From Acidobacteriota bacterium (lineage in GTDB: Bacteria > Acidobacteriota > Holophagae > Holophagales > Holophagaceae), in NCBI GenBank assembly GCA_016192145.1, contig JACPUT010000002.1:434001-498000 (forward strand): a stretch of DNA of 64,000 nucleotides, read 5' to 3'. Positions 35,145 to 43,844 of the stretch are shown here, in pieces. Positions within the stretch are counted from its first letter, which is position 1; every line of letters starts with the position of its first letter. The position numbers and the translations under genes were made by a program. The notes below the pieces were generated by a model. That model did no database searches and was not told the origin of the DNA. It worked only from the letters and a program-made list of their open reading frames with translations.

Positions 35145-35942
35145 CTACCCTTCGCCCTCGGCCCCCGCCAGGCCGATGGGCATCCGGTGCAGGCGCCAGC
35201 CGGACCAGGCCCAGCAGGCGGCGCCGAAGGCGAGGAGTATGAAGAGGGCCAGGAAGGCGGGGGTGTCCACCTGGGTCTGGGCCAGGAGGTCGTGGGCCTT
35301 GGATTCGGTGTAGCGGCTGCCCGCGAGGCTGTTGGCGTAGTGGGTGAAGGTTAGGCGCTGCATCGAGGCGGGGAACACTTCCAGGAAGCCCTCCCAGATG
35401 AAGAGCCAGAGGGCGGCCCAGAGGGTGCCTTTCTTGAAGATGAGGCCCAGGAGGGTGACGAAGGCGAGCTCGGCCCACCAGGTGCCGACGAGGGCGCCCA
35501 TGCGGCCCGGCAGGCTTCCGAGATCGCCGCCGAGCACCTGGAGGAAGGCGGCGCCGAGCACGAGCCAGAGGGAGCCCCAGAGGAACCAGGGCAGGCCCTT
35601 GCCCAGGGGGAGGGCGGAAGCGGGGGCGGGGCGCGTGAGCATCAGGGGGAGCGTGCGCTGTTCCATGTCCTCGCGGATGCCGGCCCCGGCGGCGACGAGG
35701 GCCATGATGGGCACCATGAACTTCAGGAGCACCCCATGAAAGATCACGAGGCTGATCTTGGCCCCGATGAAGGCGAGGCCTTCCCGACCCTTGGCGACGA
35801 AGAGCAGGGCCACGAGGATGGCCCCGAGGACGGGGACCAACACGAGGGCGGCGAGCACCCAGCCGCGCACCTTGAACACGAGGGGGCCCGTGCCCTTGGC
35901 CACGGCTTTCACGGTGGTGAGGAAGTCGGGTGGGTTCGGCAT
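35145..35942 (-). CDS. ABC-2 type transporter permease, last gene of operon
   Basis: A 265-residue integral membrane protein with about six hydrophobic segments (for example VLAALVLVPVLGAILVALLF near residue 30 and ALFILLAFGAACWAWSGW near the end). It contains the REDMEQRTLPLMLTRP element found in ABC-2 permeases, which couples to the ATPase. Start ATG at 35942 overlaps the preceding ATPase stop (TGATG); GTG at 35945 is an alternative. With the adjacent ATPase it forms one of two ATPase/permease pairs in a four-gene coupled operon. The substrate is unknown. Confidence 0.85.
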   Translation of the reverse strand: MPNPPDFLTTVKAVAKGTGPLVFKVRGWVLAALVLVPVLGAILVALLFVAKGREGLAFIGAKISLVIFHGVLLKFMVPIMALVAAGAGIREDMEQRTLPLMLTRPAPASALPLGKGLPWFLWGSLWLVLGAAFLQVLGGDLGSLPGRMGALVGTWWAELAFVTLLGLIFKKGTLWAALWLFIWEGFLEVFPASMQRLTFTHYANSLAGSRYTESKAHDLLAQTQVDTPAFLALFILLAFGAACWAWSGWRLHRMPIGLAGAEGEG

Positions 35943-36865
35943 CACGCGTGGTCCTTGGTGAGATACTGGAAGACGGCGTCCAGGTTCAGATCCAGGGGAT
36001 CGAGGCTCGCGACGGCGAGGCGGCCGGCGGCGACCTCGGCTTGGAAGCGGGGCAGGAAGTCGTGGGGGCTGCGCACGGAGAGGACGAGGGCTTCCTCTTC
36101 CATGCGTAGGCCCGCCAGCTCGGGCTGGGCCACGGACCAGTGGGCCACCTTGTCGAGGTCGGCGCCCTTGAGGCGGAGCTCCACGGGGTGGCGATCCAAC
36201 AGGGCGCGGATCTCGCCCACGGTGCCCTCGGCCAGCAGCCGCCCGCGGAAGAGCAGGAGGATGTGGTCCGTGAGCATGGCTACTTCGCCCAGGATGTGGC
36301 TGGACACGAGGATCCGGGTGCCGGATGCGGCGAGGTCCCGCAACAGGGCCATGAGGGAGATGCGTCCCTGCGGATCGAGGCCATTGAAGGGCTCGTCGAG
36401 GATGAGCACCTTGGGATCGATGAGCAGCGCCTGGGCGAGGCGCATGCGCTGGCGCATGCCCTTGCTCATGGATTGGAAGGGCAGGTCGGCCCGTTCGGTC
36501 ATGTCCACGCGCTGAAGCGTGCGGGTGACCGCCTCGTCCAACTCGGTGCCGGTGAGCCCGGAGAGCTCGCCCATCATGCGCAGCCAGCCGCGGCCCTTGA
36601 GGCCCACGGGAAGGCGGTCGCCCTCCGGCACGAGGCCGATGTGCCGGAGCACGTCGGGATTACGGAAGGGGTTGCCTCCGACAACCTTCACCTCGCCGCC
36701 GCTGGGGGGCAGCAGGCCGGAGATCATCTGGATGAGGGTGGACTTGCCGGCGCCGTTGGGGCCCAGGAGGCCCGTGATGCCGCCGCCGTCGGGCAGCTGG
36801 AAGGAGGTGGGCGAGAGGCCCAGGATGTCGCCGTAGCGAAGGGAGGCGCGGATGAGTTCGATCAC
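35942..36865 (-). CDS. ABC transporter ATP-binding protein (second pair)
   Basis: A 307-residue ATPase. Walker A is GLLGPNGAGKST, the signature is the divergent SMSKGMRQRMRLAQALL, Walker B is VLILDEPFNGLDP and the switch His is in LVSSHILGEV. Residues 215-307 are a C-terminal domain typical of ABC-2 exporter ATPases. The start is GTG at 36865, overlapping the upstream permease stop by 4 bp (GTGA), and its stop overlaps the downstream permease start. Coupling implies fixed stoichiometry of the complex. Confidence 0.93.
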   Translation of the reverse strand: MIELIRASLRYGDILGLSPTSFQLPDGGGITGLLGPNGAGKSTLIQMISGLLPPSGGEVKVVGGNPFRNPDVLRHIGLVPEGDRLPVGLKGRGWLRMMGELSGLTGTELDEAVTRTLQRVDMTERADLPFQSMSKGMRQRMRLAQALLIDPKVLILDEPFNGLDPQGRISLMALLRDLAASGTRILVSSHILGEVAMLTDHILLLFRGRLLAEGTVGEIRALLDRHPVELRLKGADLDKVAHWSVAQPELAGLRMEEEALVLSVRSPHDFLPRFQAEVAAGRLAVASLDPLDLNLDAVFQYLTKDHA

Positions 36866-37722
36866 AGCACGGCCTCCGAGGGCAGGGTGCGCCGGCGGGC
36901 CACTTCGATCCACAGCACCACGTGGGCCGTGGTGCCGAGAATCGTAGCGCCCCAGCCGAAGACGGGACGTTCCACTCCGCACATCAGCTGGGGCCAGGCC
37001 AGGCAGAGAACGATGGGATTGAGGGCCATGAACTGGACGTTGTCCGTGAGGCCATGGAGCATGCCGGCCACGGCGGAGGCGCCCAACACCACGCCCAGCA
37101 CCCAGGCGATGCCGCTGCGGGGCGTGCCCGCGAGGCTGCTGGCGCCCACGGCCAGGGATCCCATCAGCAGGCTCATGGGGAGGATGGCGGGGATCAGGTT
37201 CAGGGGGAGGGTGACCCACACGGGCCCCTTGGCCCCGGCGATGAGGAGGCTCAGCAGCCAGGGCCCGAGGACGTAGGGCAGGAGGATGACGAAGGGCAGG
37301 GCGGTGGCGAATCCCAGCTTGGCGAGCAGGTAATCGCGGGGCCGCACGGGGTGGGCGTAGATCAGGGGCCGCACGCGGTGCAGCGTATCCCGGGCGATGA
37401 GGCCGCCGCCCACCATGGCCACGAGGAACCACAGCAAGTAGGAGGCGGGATCCAGGAGTCCGGCCTGGAAATGGGCCCCCTGGGCGAAGATCTTGTTGGT
37501 GAAGTTTTGGGCCTCCTTGAGGGCGGCCTGGGTCTCCAGGAGGTAGCGGACGTAGATGTAGATCAGCTTCGTCAGGAACATGCCCACGAAGATGAAGCCG
37601 AAGAAGCGGCCCACCTTCGTGCGTTGGAGCCGTTGCCACTCGAAGCGGAAGAGCACCAGCAGGGGGCGGATCTGCACTTCCCCTTCAGGGCGGGGGGGCA
37701 AGGTGGGGGCGTAGATCGGCAT
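36862..37722 (-). CDS. ABC-2 type transporter permease (first pair)
   Basis: A 286-residue membrane protein. After a cytosolic N-terminus and a coupling segment (LFRFEWQRLQRTKVGRFF) it has about six hydrophobic spans. RDTLHRVRPLIYAHPVRPRD is the cytosolic loop that usually contacts the ATPase. The start ATG 37722 overlaps the upstream ATPase stop by one base. The protein is hydrophobic in alternating blocks as expected, but specific substrate residues cannot be named. Confidence 0.85.
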   Translation of the reverse strand: MPIYAPTLPPRPEGEVQIRPLLVLFRFEWQRLQRTKVGRFFGFIFVGMFLTKLIYIYVRYLLETQAALKEAQNFTNKIFAQGAHFQAGLLDPASYLLWFLVAMVGGGLIARDTLHRVRPLIYAHPVRPRDYLLAKLGFATALPFVILLPYVLGPWLLSLLIAGAKGPVWVTLPLNLIPAILPMSLLMGSLAVGASSLAGTPRSGIAWVLGVVLGASAVAGMLHGLTDNVQFMALNPIVLCLAWPQLMCGVERPVFGWGATILGTTAHVVLWIEVARRRTLPSEAVL

Positions 37723-38660
37723 CAGTTCGCTCCCGTCATCGCAGGGGTGGCGGGTTGGAGGGCCCGGATGAGCACCTCGTCCAGGCGGTCATGGCGGGGC
37801 GTGAGCTGCACGAGGGTGGCGCCCCGCTGCACGGCCCAGGTGAAGGGGCGGGAGAGGTCCAATTCGGCGAGCTCCAGATCGTAGCGGCCCTGGCGGGCCT
37901 CGAGCACGATGCCGAGCTCGGGAAGCGCGATTTCCTGTTCCGGCGTGAGCGGCTCGAGGAAGCGCAGCTCGTAGCGGTGGGCGAGGAGCTTGCGGAGGTT
38001 CTCCACGGTGCCCGCGGCCTTGAGCTCCCCCTTGTCGAGGATGACGAGCTGGTCGGCCACGCGCTCCACGTCCGTTAGGAGGTGGCTGGCGAGGATCACC
38101 GTGGCGCCCAGCTCGCGGCGCACGCGCAGCACGAGGTCCAGCATGCGTTGGCGGCCCTCGGGATCGAGGCCGTTGGTGGGTTCGTCCAGGAAGAGCAACT
38201 CGGGGCTGTGGACGATGGCCTGGGCCAGCTTCACCCGCTGGCGCATGCCTGTGCTGTAGCCGCTTACGGGGCGGTATCGGGCTTCATCAAGCCCCACAAA
38301 ATAAAGCACCTCATGGGCGCGATCGCGGGCATTTTCGGAGCTGAGGCCGCTGAGTTCCCCCCAGAAGGCCACCTGGTGGTAGGCGCTCGTATCCTCAATG
38401 AGGGCGTCATACTCGGGCATGTAGCCGATGCGGGCCCGGAGGCGGGCGGCGGCCTCGGTGCCCAGGGCCACGCCCAGCACTTCCCCCCGGCCGGAGCTGG
38501 GCGTGAGGAGGCCGAGGAGGGCCTTCAGCAGGGTGGATTTGCCGGCGCCGTTGGGCCCCAGCAGGCCCACGACACCGGCCTGCAGATCCAGGGTGAGATC
38601 CCGGAGGGCGGGACGGGGCGCGCCCGGATAGCGCACCTCCAGATGGTCGAAGCGGATCAC
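37722..38660 (-). CDS. ABC transporter ATP-binding protein (first pair)
   Basis: First gene of the four-gene exporter operon, 312 residues. Walker A GLLGPNGAGKST, signature GYSTGMRQRVKLAQAIV, Walker B LLFLDEPTNGLDP and switch His in ILASHLLTDVERV are all intact. The C-terminal 90 residues form the regulatory domain typical of ABC-2 systems such as gliding or NatA-type exporters. ATG at 38660. It is divergent from a membrane protein of unknown function, separated by 69 bp containing a short palindrome. Confidence 0.93.
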   Translation of the reverse strand: MIRFDHLEVRYPGAPRPALRDLTLDLQAGVVGLLGPNGAGKSTLLKALLGLLTPSSGRGEVLGVALGTEAAARLRARIGYMPEYDALIEDTSAYHQVAFWGELSGLSSENARDRAHEVLYFVGLDEARYRPVSGYSTGMRQRVKLAQAIVHSPELLFLDEPTNGLDPEGRQRMLDLVLRVRRELGATVILASHLLTDVERVADQLVILDKGELKAAGTVENLRKLLAHRYELRFLEPLTPEQEIALPELGIVLEARQGRYDLELAELDLSRPFTWAVQRGATLVQLTPRHDRLDEVLIRALQPATPAMTGAN

Positions 38661-38710
38661 GGAATCTCCAGAGTTCCCGGGCTACGGGGCGATGCAACAA
38701 GGGATTAGCT

Positions 38711-38722
38711 GTACGATCGTAC
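38711..38722. promoter_or_regulatory. Perfect 12-bp palindrome in divergent promoter region
   Basis: GTACGATCGTAC in the 69-bp gap between the ABC operon and the divergent membrane-protein gene, 7 bp before the latter's start codon. The place suits an operator; the length allows chance. Confidence 0.3.
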
Positions 38723-38729
38723 CAACCCC

Positions 38730-39923
38730 ATGAACCCCATTCTCTGGCCCCTTCTGAATGCCCTCCAGGGTGGAGCGCTCCTGGCGCTCACGCTGAGCTT
38801 CGGCGCCGATGGGTTCGCGCGGCGGGACAAGGTGATGCAGCAGCTGGCCCTCAGTTGCGCCCTGGTGGCCCTGAGGCATGGCCTCATCGCTTCCGGCGAG
38901 GTGGGCCTGCTCCATCCCGAGGTGGTGCTCCGGGCCCAGAGCCTGCTCGTCTCCCTCGGCTTCGTCGCCCTGCTGGGGGCCTTCGCATCACTCTTTCCCG
39001 CCCACGTTCCCGCGCGGCTGTCGACATGGGTGGCCCTGGCCTTCATCCCCAACTACGTGCGCAACCTCTTCCTCGGGCCGGAGCACATCCTGGATCGCCC
39101 CCTCCACAACGTGGCGAACCTCGTCTATGTCGTGTCCAGCCTCTACCTCGTCAGCCGGGTGTTCCGGGCGCGGGGAGATGGGGAACCCATGGCCCAGCGC
39201 CTCGTCTGGGGCCTGGTGGGCGTCACGATCCCGGTGCTGGTGGAGGCTTTCCTCGACTCCGTCTTCGAATTGAAGGTGCGGCTCTCGGGCTTCAGCCTCC
39301 TCTTCCTGGCGGCCTTCCTGGGCGCGTCCTGGCACTGGGGCGTGGCCACGGGCCTGGAGGCCCGGGTGGAACGGGCCGAGACCGAGGCCCAGGCCTGGCG
39401 CAGGCTGGCACCGGGCCCCACCTTCCGCCTCGGATCCGAGAGTCCCCTCATGGAAGACCTCTTCGGCAAGGAGTGGGCCTCCCAGGTGGGCCATTCCACG
39501 CTGCGGGACCGCCATGGGGCCGCCTACGCCGTGCACGGGGTCGCGGAGCAGGGCGTGGGCTGGCTGGAACCGCTCCGGTTGGAATCCGGCTCCGAGGGTT
39601 TCCTGCGCGGCTGGAGCATCGCCCTCGGCATGCAGGATGGCCCCGAGGCCGAGAAGGTGATGGGCTGGCTGGAGGCCTGGGGGGGGCAGGTGGATGACTG
39701 GGGCACCCTGCCGCCCCGGGGCGGGCCCTATCCCAGCATCCTCATCTGGGGGCGGGAGCCCTCCATCCTCAGCGTGTGGCGGGAGGATGATCTCGCAAGG
39801 CGCCGATGCCGGTGGATCCAGGTGGGCGGCCCCCACACGGAGGGCCCCCATGCCTGGCTGGATCGGCCCGTGGATGAAGCCGCGCTGGAGCAGGCCCTGA
39901 GGGGGCTCCTCGTCGTGTCGTGA
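38730..39923 (+). CDS. Multi-pass membrane protein of unknown function
   Basis: A 397-residue protein. The first 215 residues hold about seven hydrophobic segments arranged like a 7TM sensor region (NPILWPLLNALQGGALLALT, then LLVSLGFVALLGAFASLF, then LFLAAFLGASWHWGVATGL). A short charged helix (VERAETEAQAWRRL) leads to a soluble C-terminal domain of about 170 residues without motif that I can name. It resembles sensor proteins whose output domain is missing, but there is no kinase, GGDEF or HAMP. ATG at 38730. It is convergent with plsC, 11 bp apart. Confidence 0.7.
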   Translation: MNPILWPLLNALQGGALLALTLSFGADGFARRDKVMQQLALSCALVALRHGLIASGEVGLLHPEVVLRAQSLLVSLGFVALLGAFASLFPAHVPARLSTWVALAFIPNYVRNLFLGPEHILDRPLHNVANLVYVVSSLYLVSRVFRARGDGEPMAQRLVWGLVGVTIPVLVEAFLDSVFELKVRLSGFSLLFLAAFLGASWHWGVATGLEARVERAETEAQAWRRLAPGPTFRLGSESPLMEDLFGKEWASQVGHSTLRDRHGAAYAVHGVAEQGVGWLEPLRLESGSEGFLRGWSIALGMQDGPEAEKVMGWLEAWGGQVDDWGTLPPRGGPYPSILIWGREPSILSVWREDDLARRRCRWIQVGGPHTEGPHAWLDRPVDEAALEQALRGLLVVS

Positions 39924-39934
39924 TTCAGCCGGGC

Positions 39935-40657
39935 TCAGGCGCGGAGCAGTTCCACCATCGCCTGGCGCGCTTCGGCCATGAGGACTCCGGGCTCCTTGCC
40001 CTCGGAGGCCAAGGGCGAGCCCACGAGCATGCGGTAGGGGCCCCCGGCCACCCGCCAATCGCCCTTGGGCAGGATCTCGCTCCCTCCATGGATGGCGATG
40101 GGCACGAGGGGCACGCCCGCTTCCAGGGCGATGCGGAAGCTTCCCGCCTTGAAGGGCAGCAGCTGGCCATCCCGGCTGCGGGTGCCCTCGGGGAAGACCA
40201 CGACGCTCTGGCCATCGTGGATGCGCTTCGTCGCGGCGCCCAGGGACGCCACGGCCTGGGTGCGGTCTCCGCGATCGATGAAGATGAAGCCCGCCAGCCA
40301 GATCACCCAGCCCAGGAAGGGCACCCGGCCGAGTTCCCGTTTGGCGATGAACACGGGGTGGCTGGGCAGCGTGCTGATGAGGAGGGGCGGGTCGAAGTGG
40401 GAGGCGTGGTTGGCGATGAAGATCACGGGGCGCCGCCCGCTGCGGATGTCCTCAGGCAGGGCCTCCCAGCCCTCCAACTGGCGGCGGATGCCGAAGAGCG
40501 CGGCGACCATCCGGATGTACCGGGGCGCGATGGTCCAGAAGCCCCTGGGCCCGCTTCGCCGGAGGGCGGCGGCCAGGAAGGCGAGGAGGACGGCCACGGC
40601 CAGGGCCGGGGCCGCGAAGGCCCAGACGAGCAGCGGGCGTAGCCAGGGGCGCGCCAT
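39935..40657 (-). CDS. plsC: 1-acyl-sn-glycerol-3-phosphate acyltransferase (PlsC-like)
   Basis: Inner-membrane acyltransferase making phosphatidic acid from lysophosphatidic acid. The 240 residues have an N-terminal hydrophobic anchor (LLVWAFAAPALAVAVLLAF) and the four acyltransferase blocks: NHASHFD (HX4D), GFIFIDRGD, VVFPEGTRSRDG and VPLVPIAIHGG. ATG at 40657 is chosen; TTG at 40669 is also possible and neither has a strong ribosome binding site. It lies 15 bp after a secreted cyclophilin gene on the same strand and is probably co-transcribed. Confidence 0.9.
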   Translation of the reverse strand: MARPWLRPLLVWAFAAPALAVAVLLAFLAAALRRSGPRGFWTIAPRYIRMVAALFGIRRQLEGWEALPEDIRSGRRPVIFIANHASHFDPPLLISTLPSHPVFIAKRELGRVPFLGWVIWLAGFIFIDRGDRTQAVASLGAATKRIHDGQSVVVFPEGTRSRDGQLLPFKAGSFRIALEAGVPLVPIAIHGGSEILPKGDWRVAGGPYRMLVGSPLASEGKEPGVLMAEARQAMVELLRA

Positions 40658-40672
40658 GGTGTCGGTCAAATC

Positions 40673-41311
40673 TCAGGGGTTCGGGAGCAGTTCGACGTTG
40701 CGGATGCGCACGGGGTAGTCGGGCACGGAGGCCTGCCCCTTGCTCCAGCTGGTCTTGACCTTGGCGATCTTGTCCACGTTGTCGAGGCCCTCGACCACGC
40801 GGCCGAAGGGGGTGTAGCCGATTCCTTCGGGGGTGTCGTTCTTCCAGTCCAGGGACTCGTTGTTGGCCACGTTGATGTAGAACTGGGCCGAGGCGCTGTC
40901 GGGATCGCTCGTGCGGGCCATGGCGAGGGTGCCCCGGGTGTTCTTGAGGCCAGCCTTGAAGGCGCGTCCCGCCTCGTTCTTCACGGAGTGGGGGGCCGTC
41001 TTCTCCTTCATGTCCTCGGTGTTGCCGCCGCCCTGGATCATGAACCCGTCGATGACGCGGTGGAAGATGGTGCCCTTGTAGTGGCCGGATTGCACGTAGG
41101 CGAGGAAATTGGCGCAGCTGAGGGGGGCGATCTCCGGCTCCAGCTCCACGACGATGGGGCCGTAGTTGGTGGAGATTCTCACCCGGGGCTTGCCGGAGGG
41201 GGCGGGAGCCGCGGCAGCGGGGGCTGCCGGGGTGGTCGCTGGGGCGGAGCTCGGCGCTTGGCCGGCCAGCGCGACGGCGAAGAGGAGGGAAAGGGGGAGG
41301 ATTCGGCGCAT
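40673..41311 (-). CDS. Exported cyclophilin-type peptidyl-prolyl cis-trans isomerase
   Basis: A 212-residue foldase accelerating Xaa-Pro isomerisation. A signal peptide (MRRILPLSLLFAVALAGQ) and an Ala/Pro linker precede a bacterial cyclophilin domain: NFLAYVQSGHYKGTIFHRVI with the catalytic Arg of FHRV, GFMIQGGG, MART, SASAQFYINVANN and FGRVVEGLDNVDKI. Secretion suggests help in folding periplasmic or outer-membrane proteins. ATG at 41311. It is divergent from the prepilin peptidase and upstream of plsC. Confidence 0.93.
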   Translation of the reverse strand: MRRILPLSLLFAVALAGQAPSSAPATTPAAPAAAAPAPSGKPRVRISTNYGPIVVELEPEIAPLSCANFLAYVQSGHYKGTIFHRVIDGFMIQGGGNTEDMKEKTAPHSVKNEAGRAFKAGLKNTRGTLAMARTSDPDSASAQFYINVANNESLDWKNDTPEGIGYTPFGRVVEGLDNVDKIAKVKTSWSKGQASVPDYPVRIRNVELLPNP

Positions 41312-41374
41312 GAATCCATTGTGCCATCCTGACCCCTTAGGATCTCCCCCCAAGGACGCTGTACGGAGCCCCGA

Positions 41375-42334
41375 ATGTCGATCCTCCTGGAATTCCCCAC
41401 CTGGATGCACAGCCTTTTCCTCCTGTGCTTCGGCCTGCTGGTGGGTTCGTTCGGCAACGTGCTCATCCATCGGCTGCCGCAGGAGGACCCCGAGGAGCGC
41501 GACGTGGTGCGGAAGGGCAGCCACTGTCCGGCCTGCAAGACCCCCATCAAGCCCTGGCACAACGTCCCGCTCTTCGGCTGGCTCTGGCTTCGGGGGCGCT
41601 GCGCCGCCTGCGGTTGGCGCATCCCCTTCCGCTACCCCCTGGTCGAGGGCCTCACGGGGCTCCTCTTCGCCGCGAGCCCCTGGCTGTTCCCCATCGGAAC
41701 GCTGATCTGGTTCAAGGGACTTCTGGCGGGCTTCGCGCTCATCGTCCTGTTCTTCACGGACTTCACGGAGTTCATGCTGCCCGACGCCATCCAGCTGCCG
41801 CTCATCGCGCTGGGGCTCCTGCTCACGCTCCCCCAGATGATCTGGCCCGACGCGTTCCGCCCGATCCGCGGCGCGGGGGATCTCTTCCTGAACGTGGAGC
41901 TCTGGCACAACGGCCTGCAACCCGCGCCCGGGTGGCACCTCTACGGCGCCCCGGTCACCTGGCGGGAGGCCCTGGCCGGCGCGGTGCTGGGCTATGGGGT
42001 GCCCGCGGGCATGAACGCCATCTACAGGGCCCTCCGCAAAACGGATGGCATCGGCATGGGCGATTTCAAGATGCTGGCCTGGCTGGGCGCCTTTTGGGGC
42101 TGGCAGGCGATGCTGGGGATCCTCTTCCTGAGCACCGTGCCCATGATCCTGCTCGGGGTGCCCTTCGCCCTGCTCAAATCGGCCCGGGATCCCCAACGGG
42201 AAGGCTCCGTGTGGGAGGGCCTCGGCCAGCACATGCTCCCCTGGGGCTGTGGCATGGCGGCGGTGACGCCCCTCGTGATCTTCTTCGGCCCTGGGTTGTG
42301 GGAGGCCTACATGGGCCTGCTCGGGGGGCGGTAG
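41375..42334 (+). CDS. pilD: Type IV prepilin peptidase/N-methyltransferase (A24)
   Basis: Inner-membrane aspartic protease that cleaves type IV prepilin or pseudopilin leaders and methylates the new N-terminus. 319 residues: first membrane span followed by GSFGNVLIHRLP, the zinc-type tetracysteine loop CPAC and CAAC, catalytic Asp in FTDFTEFMLPD and the GxGD-type motif GIGMGDFKML. About eight membrane spans are present. An insertion of about 45 residues (DAFRPIRGAGDLFLNVELWH and onward) between the two Asp regions resembles that of delta-proteobacterial and acidobacterial PilD. No pilin gene is nearby. Confidence 0.93.
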   Translation: MSILLEFPTWMHSLFLLCFGLLVGSFGNVLIHRLPQEDPEERDVVRKGSHCPACKTPIKPWHNVPLFGWLWLRGRCAACGWRIPFRYPLVEGLTGLLFAASPWLFPIGTLIWFKGLLAGFALIVLFFTDFTEFMLPDAIQLPLIALGLLLTLPQMIWPDAFRPIRGAGDLFLNVELWHNGLQPAPGWHLYGAPVTWREALAGAVLGYGVPAGMNAIYRALRKTDGIGMGDFKMLAWLGAFWGWQAMLGILFLSTVPMILLGVPFALLKSARDPQREGSVWEGLGQHMLPWGCGMAAVTPLVIFFGPGLWEAYMGLLGGR

Positions 42335-42365
42335 CCCGAAGCGTGCCTTGAATCGGGATCAGGGG

Positions 42366-42462
42366 TGGCTCTGGGCTCTAGGCTCTCGGCTCTTGCTGGG
42401 TACGGAATTGTGGTCGGCCCTTCGCGTTCTCGAAATCAGCAAGAGCCGAGAGCCCAGAGCCA
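42366..42462. repeat. Tandem-word hairpin element E (GGCTCT words)
   Basis: Left arm 42366-42398 holds four heptamers GGCTCTN (N = G, A, C, T); right arm 42437-42462 is the inverted copy with three (G, C, T). Both arms end in the same GCTG/CAGC. The 38-bp loop has no gene. It lies between the convergent pilD and M28 peptidase genes. Confidence 0.8.
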
Positions 42463-42488
42463 ACCAAACGATTCGGAATCAGGCAGCG

Positions 42489-43844
42489 CTACCTCGGCAG
42501 CATCGCCGGGAGGGCGGCCACCTTCCACCCCAGCCAGGCCATGACGACCGCACATTGCTGGAGTTCGGCGGGATCCACCTTGTCCAGGGTGTCTCCCGCG
42601 GAGTGGTGGTCCCGGGCATAGGTGTGCTGCTTCTGCTCCAGGCAGAAGGCGGGCACACCGGCTTCATGGAAGGGGATGTGGTCGGTGCCCGTCTCCATTC
42701 TCAAATCCGTGTCGACGACGCCGAGGGGCCTCAGGGGCTTCACGAGGGCCAGCATGGTGGCTTGCACCTTGCGGCGGCCCTGGAGGGCGATGCCATCCAC
42801 GGCCCCCGCGCCGGTATCCATGATGAACACGGCGCTAACCTTCCCCAGGTCCCTGCGATTCTGATTAACGTGCGCGTAGGCGCCCAGGTACCCCTGCTCC
42901 TCCGCCCCGAAGAGCACGAAGCGGACGGTGCGCCGGGGAGGGCGCTTCAGGCCCACGAGCAGTCGGGCGGCTTCCATCACGGCGGACACGCCGGCGCCGT
43001 TGTCCATGGCCCCGGTGGCGAGATCCCAGGAGTCGAGGTGGGCACCGAGGATCACCAGCTCATCGGCCTTCTCGCCACCCCGCAGCTCGGCGACGGTGTT
43101 GAAGGTGCGGCCGGGCGGGCCGAAGGCGCCGCCGAGCAGGAGCTCCAGCTCGGCGCCCCGGGCGGCGGCCTCCACCAATCCGATGTACTCGGCGTGGGGG
43201 ACGTAGGCCACGGGCAGCTCCGGTCCCCTCGCACGGAGGGCGTCGCCGTCCATGTTCAGGGCCTCACCGCTCTTGCCCGCATCCATCAGGACCGCCAAGG
43301 CCCCCGCCTGGGCGAGGGCTGGCAGGGTTCGGCCCGCGGGGAACTCGGGGGGGTGGGCCTGCGGGGCCTGCTTCATGCGCAGGGGGGGCCTCATCTGGGG
43401 GGGATCCAGCGCTTGGACGGGTTCGCCGCCGAGCACGATGCGGCCCTTGAAGGGGGAGAGGTCGCCCTGGGCTTGCGCGATGGGCAGCAGGGCCAGGGGG
43501 GCCTTCAGCCGGCCCGGCGTTCCAGGCGTCCAGGCCACCTGCGCCACGCGGAAGGGGCGATCTCCCAGGCGGGCTTCTTCGCGCCCCCGAGCCCAGGTAC
43601 GGGCCATGGGGATCTCCTCGGTGCGCACGGTGAGCCCCAGGGCCTTGAACCGCGCCGAGGCCCAGGCGTGGGCGGCCGCATCCTGCGGGCTGCCGGCCAG
43701 GCGGGGGCCGATCTCCCCGGTGAGGGCCTGGAGCGTTTCAAAGGCGCCCCGTTGATCCGTGGCCTTCAGGAGGTCCTTCGGATGGCTGGCGACCAGGAGG
43801 GCGCCGGCGAGGAGCGGGTAGAGAAGGGCCCTGACGTTACGCAT
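42489..43844 (-). CDS. M28 family zinc aminopeptidase/carboxypeptidase, exported
   Basis: A 451-residue protein with a signal peptide (VRALLYPLLAGALLVASH). The M28 co-catalytic metal site is intact: AHLDSWD (His and Asp), MDNGAG (bridging Asp), FGAEEQG (catalytic and metal Glu), MDTGAG (Asp) and DHHS near the C-terminus (His). A PA-like insert of about 130 residues separates the propart (EIGPRLAGSPQD) from the catalytic core, as in Q-type carboxypeptidases. ATG at 43844 lies inside the end of the upstream epimerase gene (8-bp overlap), so the two are coupled. Confidence 0.92.
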   Translation of the reverse strand: MRNVRALLYPLLAGALLVASHPKDLLKATDQRGAFETLQALTGEIGPRLAGSPQDAAAHAWASARFKALGLTVRTEEIPMARTWARGREEARLGDRPFRVAQVAWTPGTPGRLKAPLALLPIAQAQGDLSPFKGRIVLGGEPVQALDPPQMRPPLRMKQAPQAHPPEFPAGRTLPALAQAGALAVLMDAGKSGEALNMDGDALRARGPELPVAYVPHAEYIGLVEAAARGAELELLLGGAFGPPGRTFNTVAELRGGEKADELVILGAHLDSWDLATGAMDNGAGVSAVMEAARLLVGLKRPPRRTVRFVLFGAEEQGYLGAYAHVNQNRRDLGKVSAVFIMDTGAGAVDGIALQGRRKVQATMLALVKPLRPLGVVDTDLRMETGTDHIPFHEAGVPAFCLEQKQHTYARDHHSAGDTLDKVDPAELQQCAVVMAWLGWKVAALPAMLPR

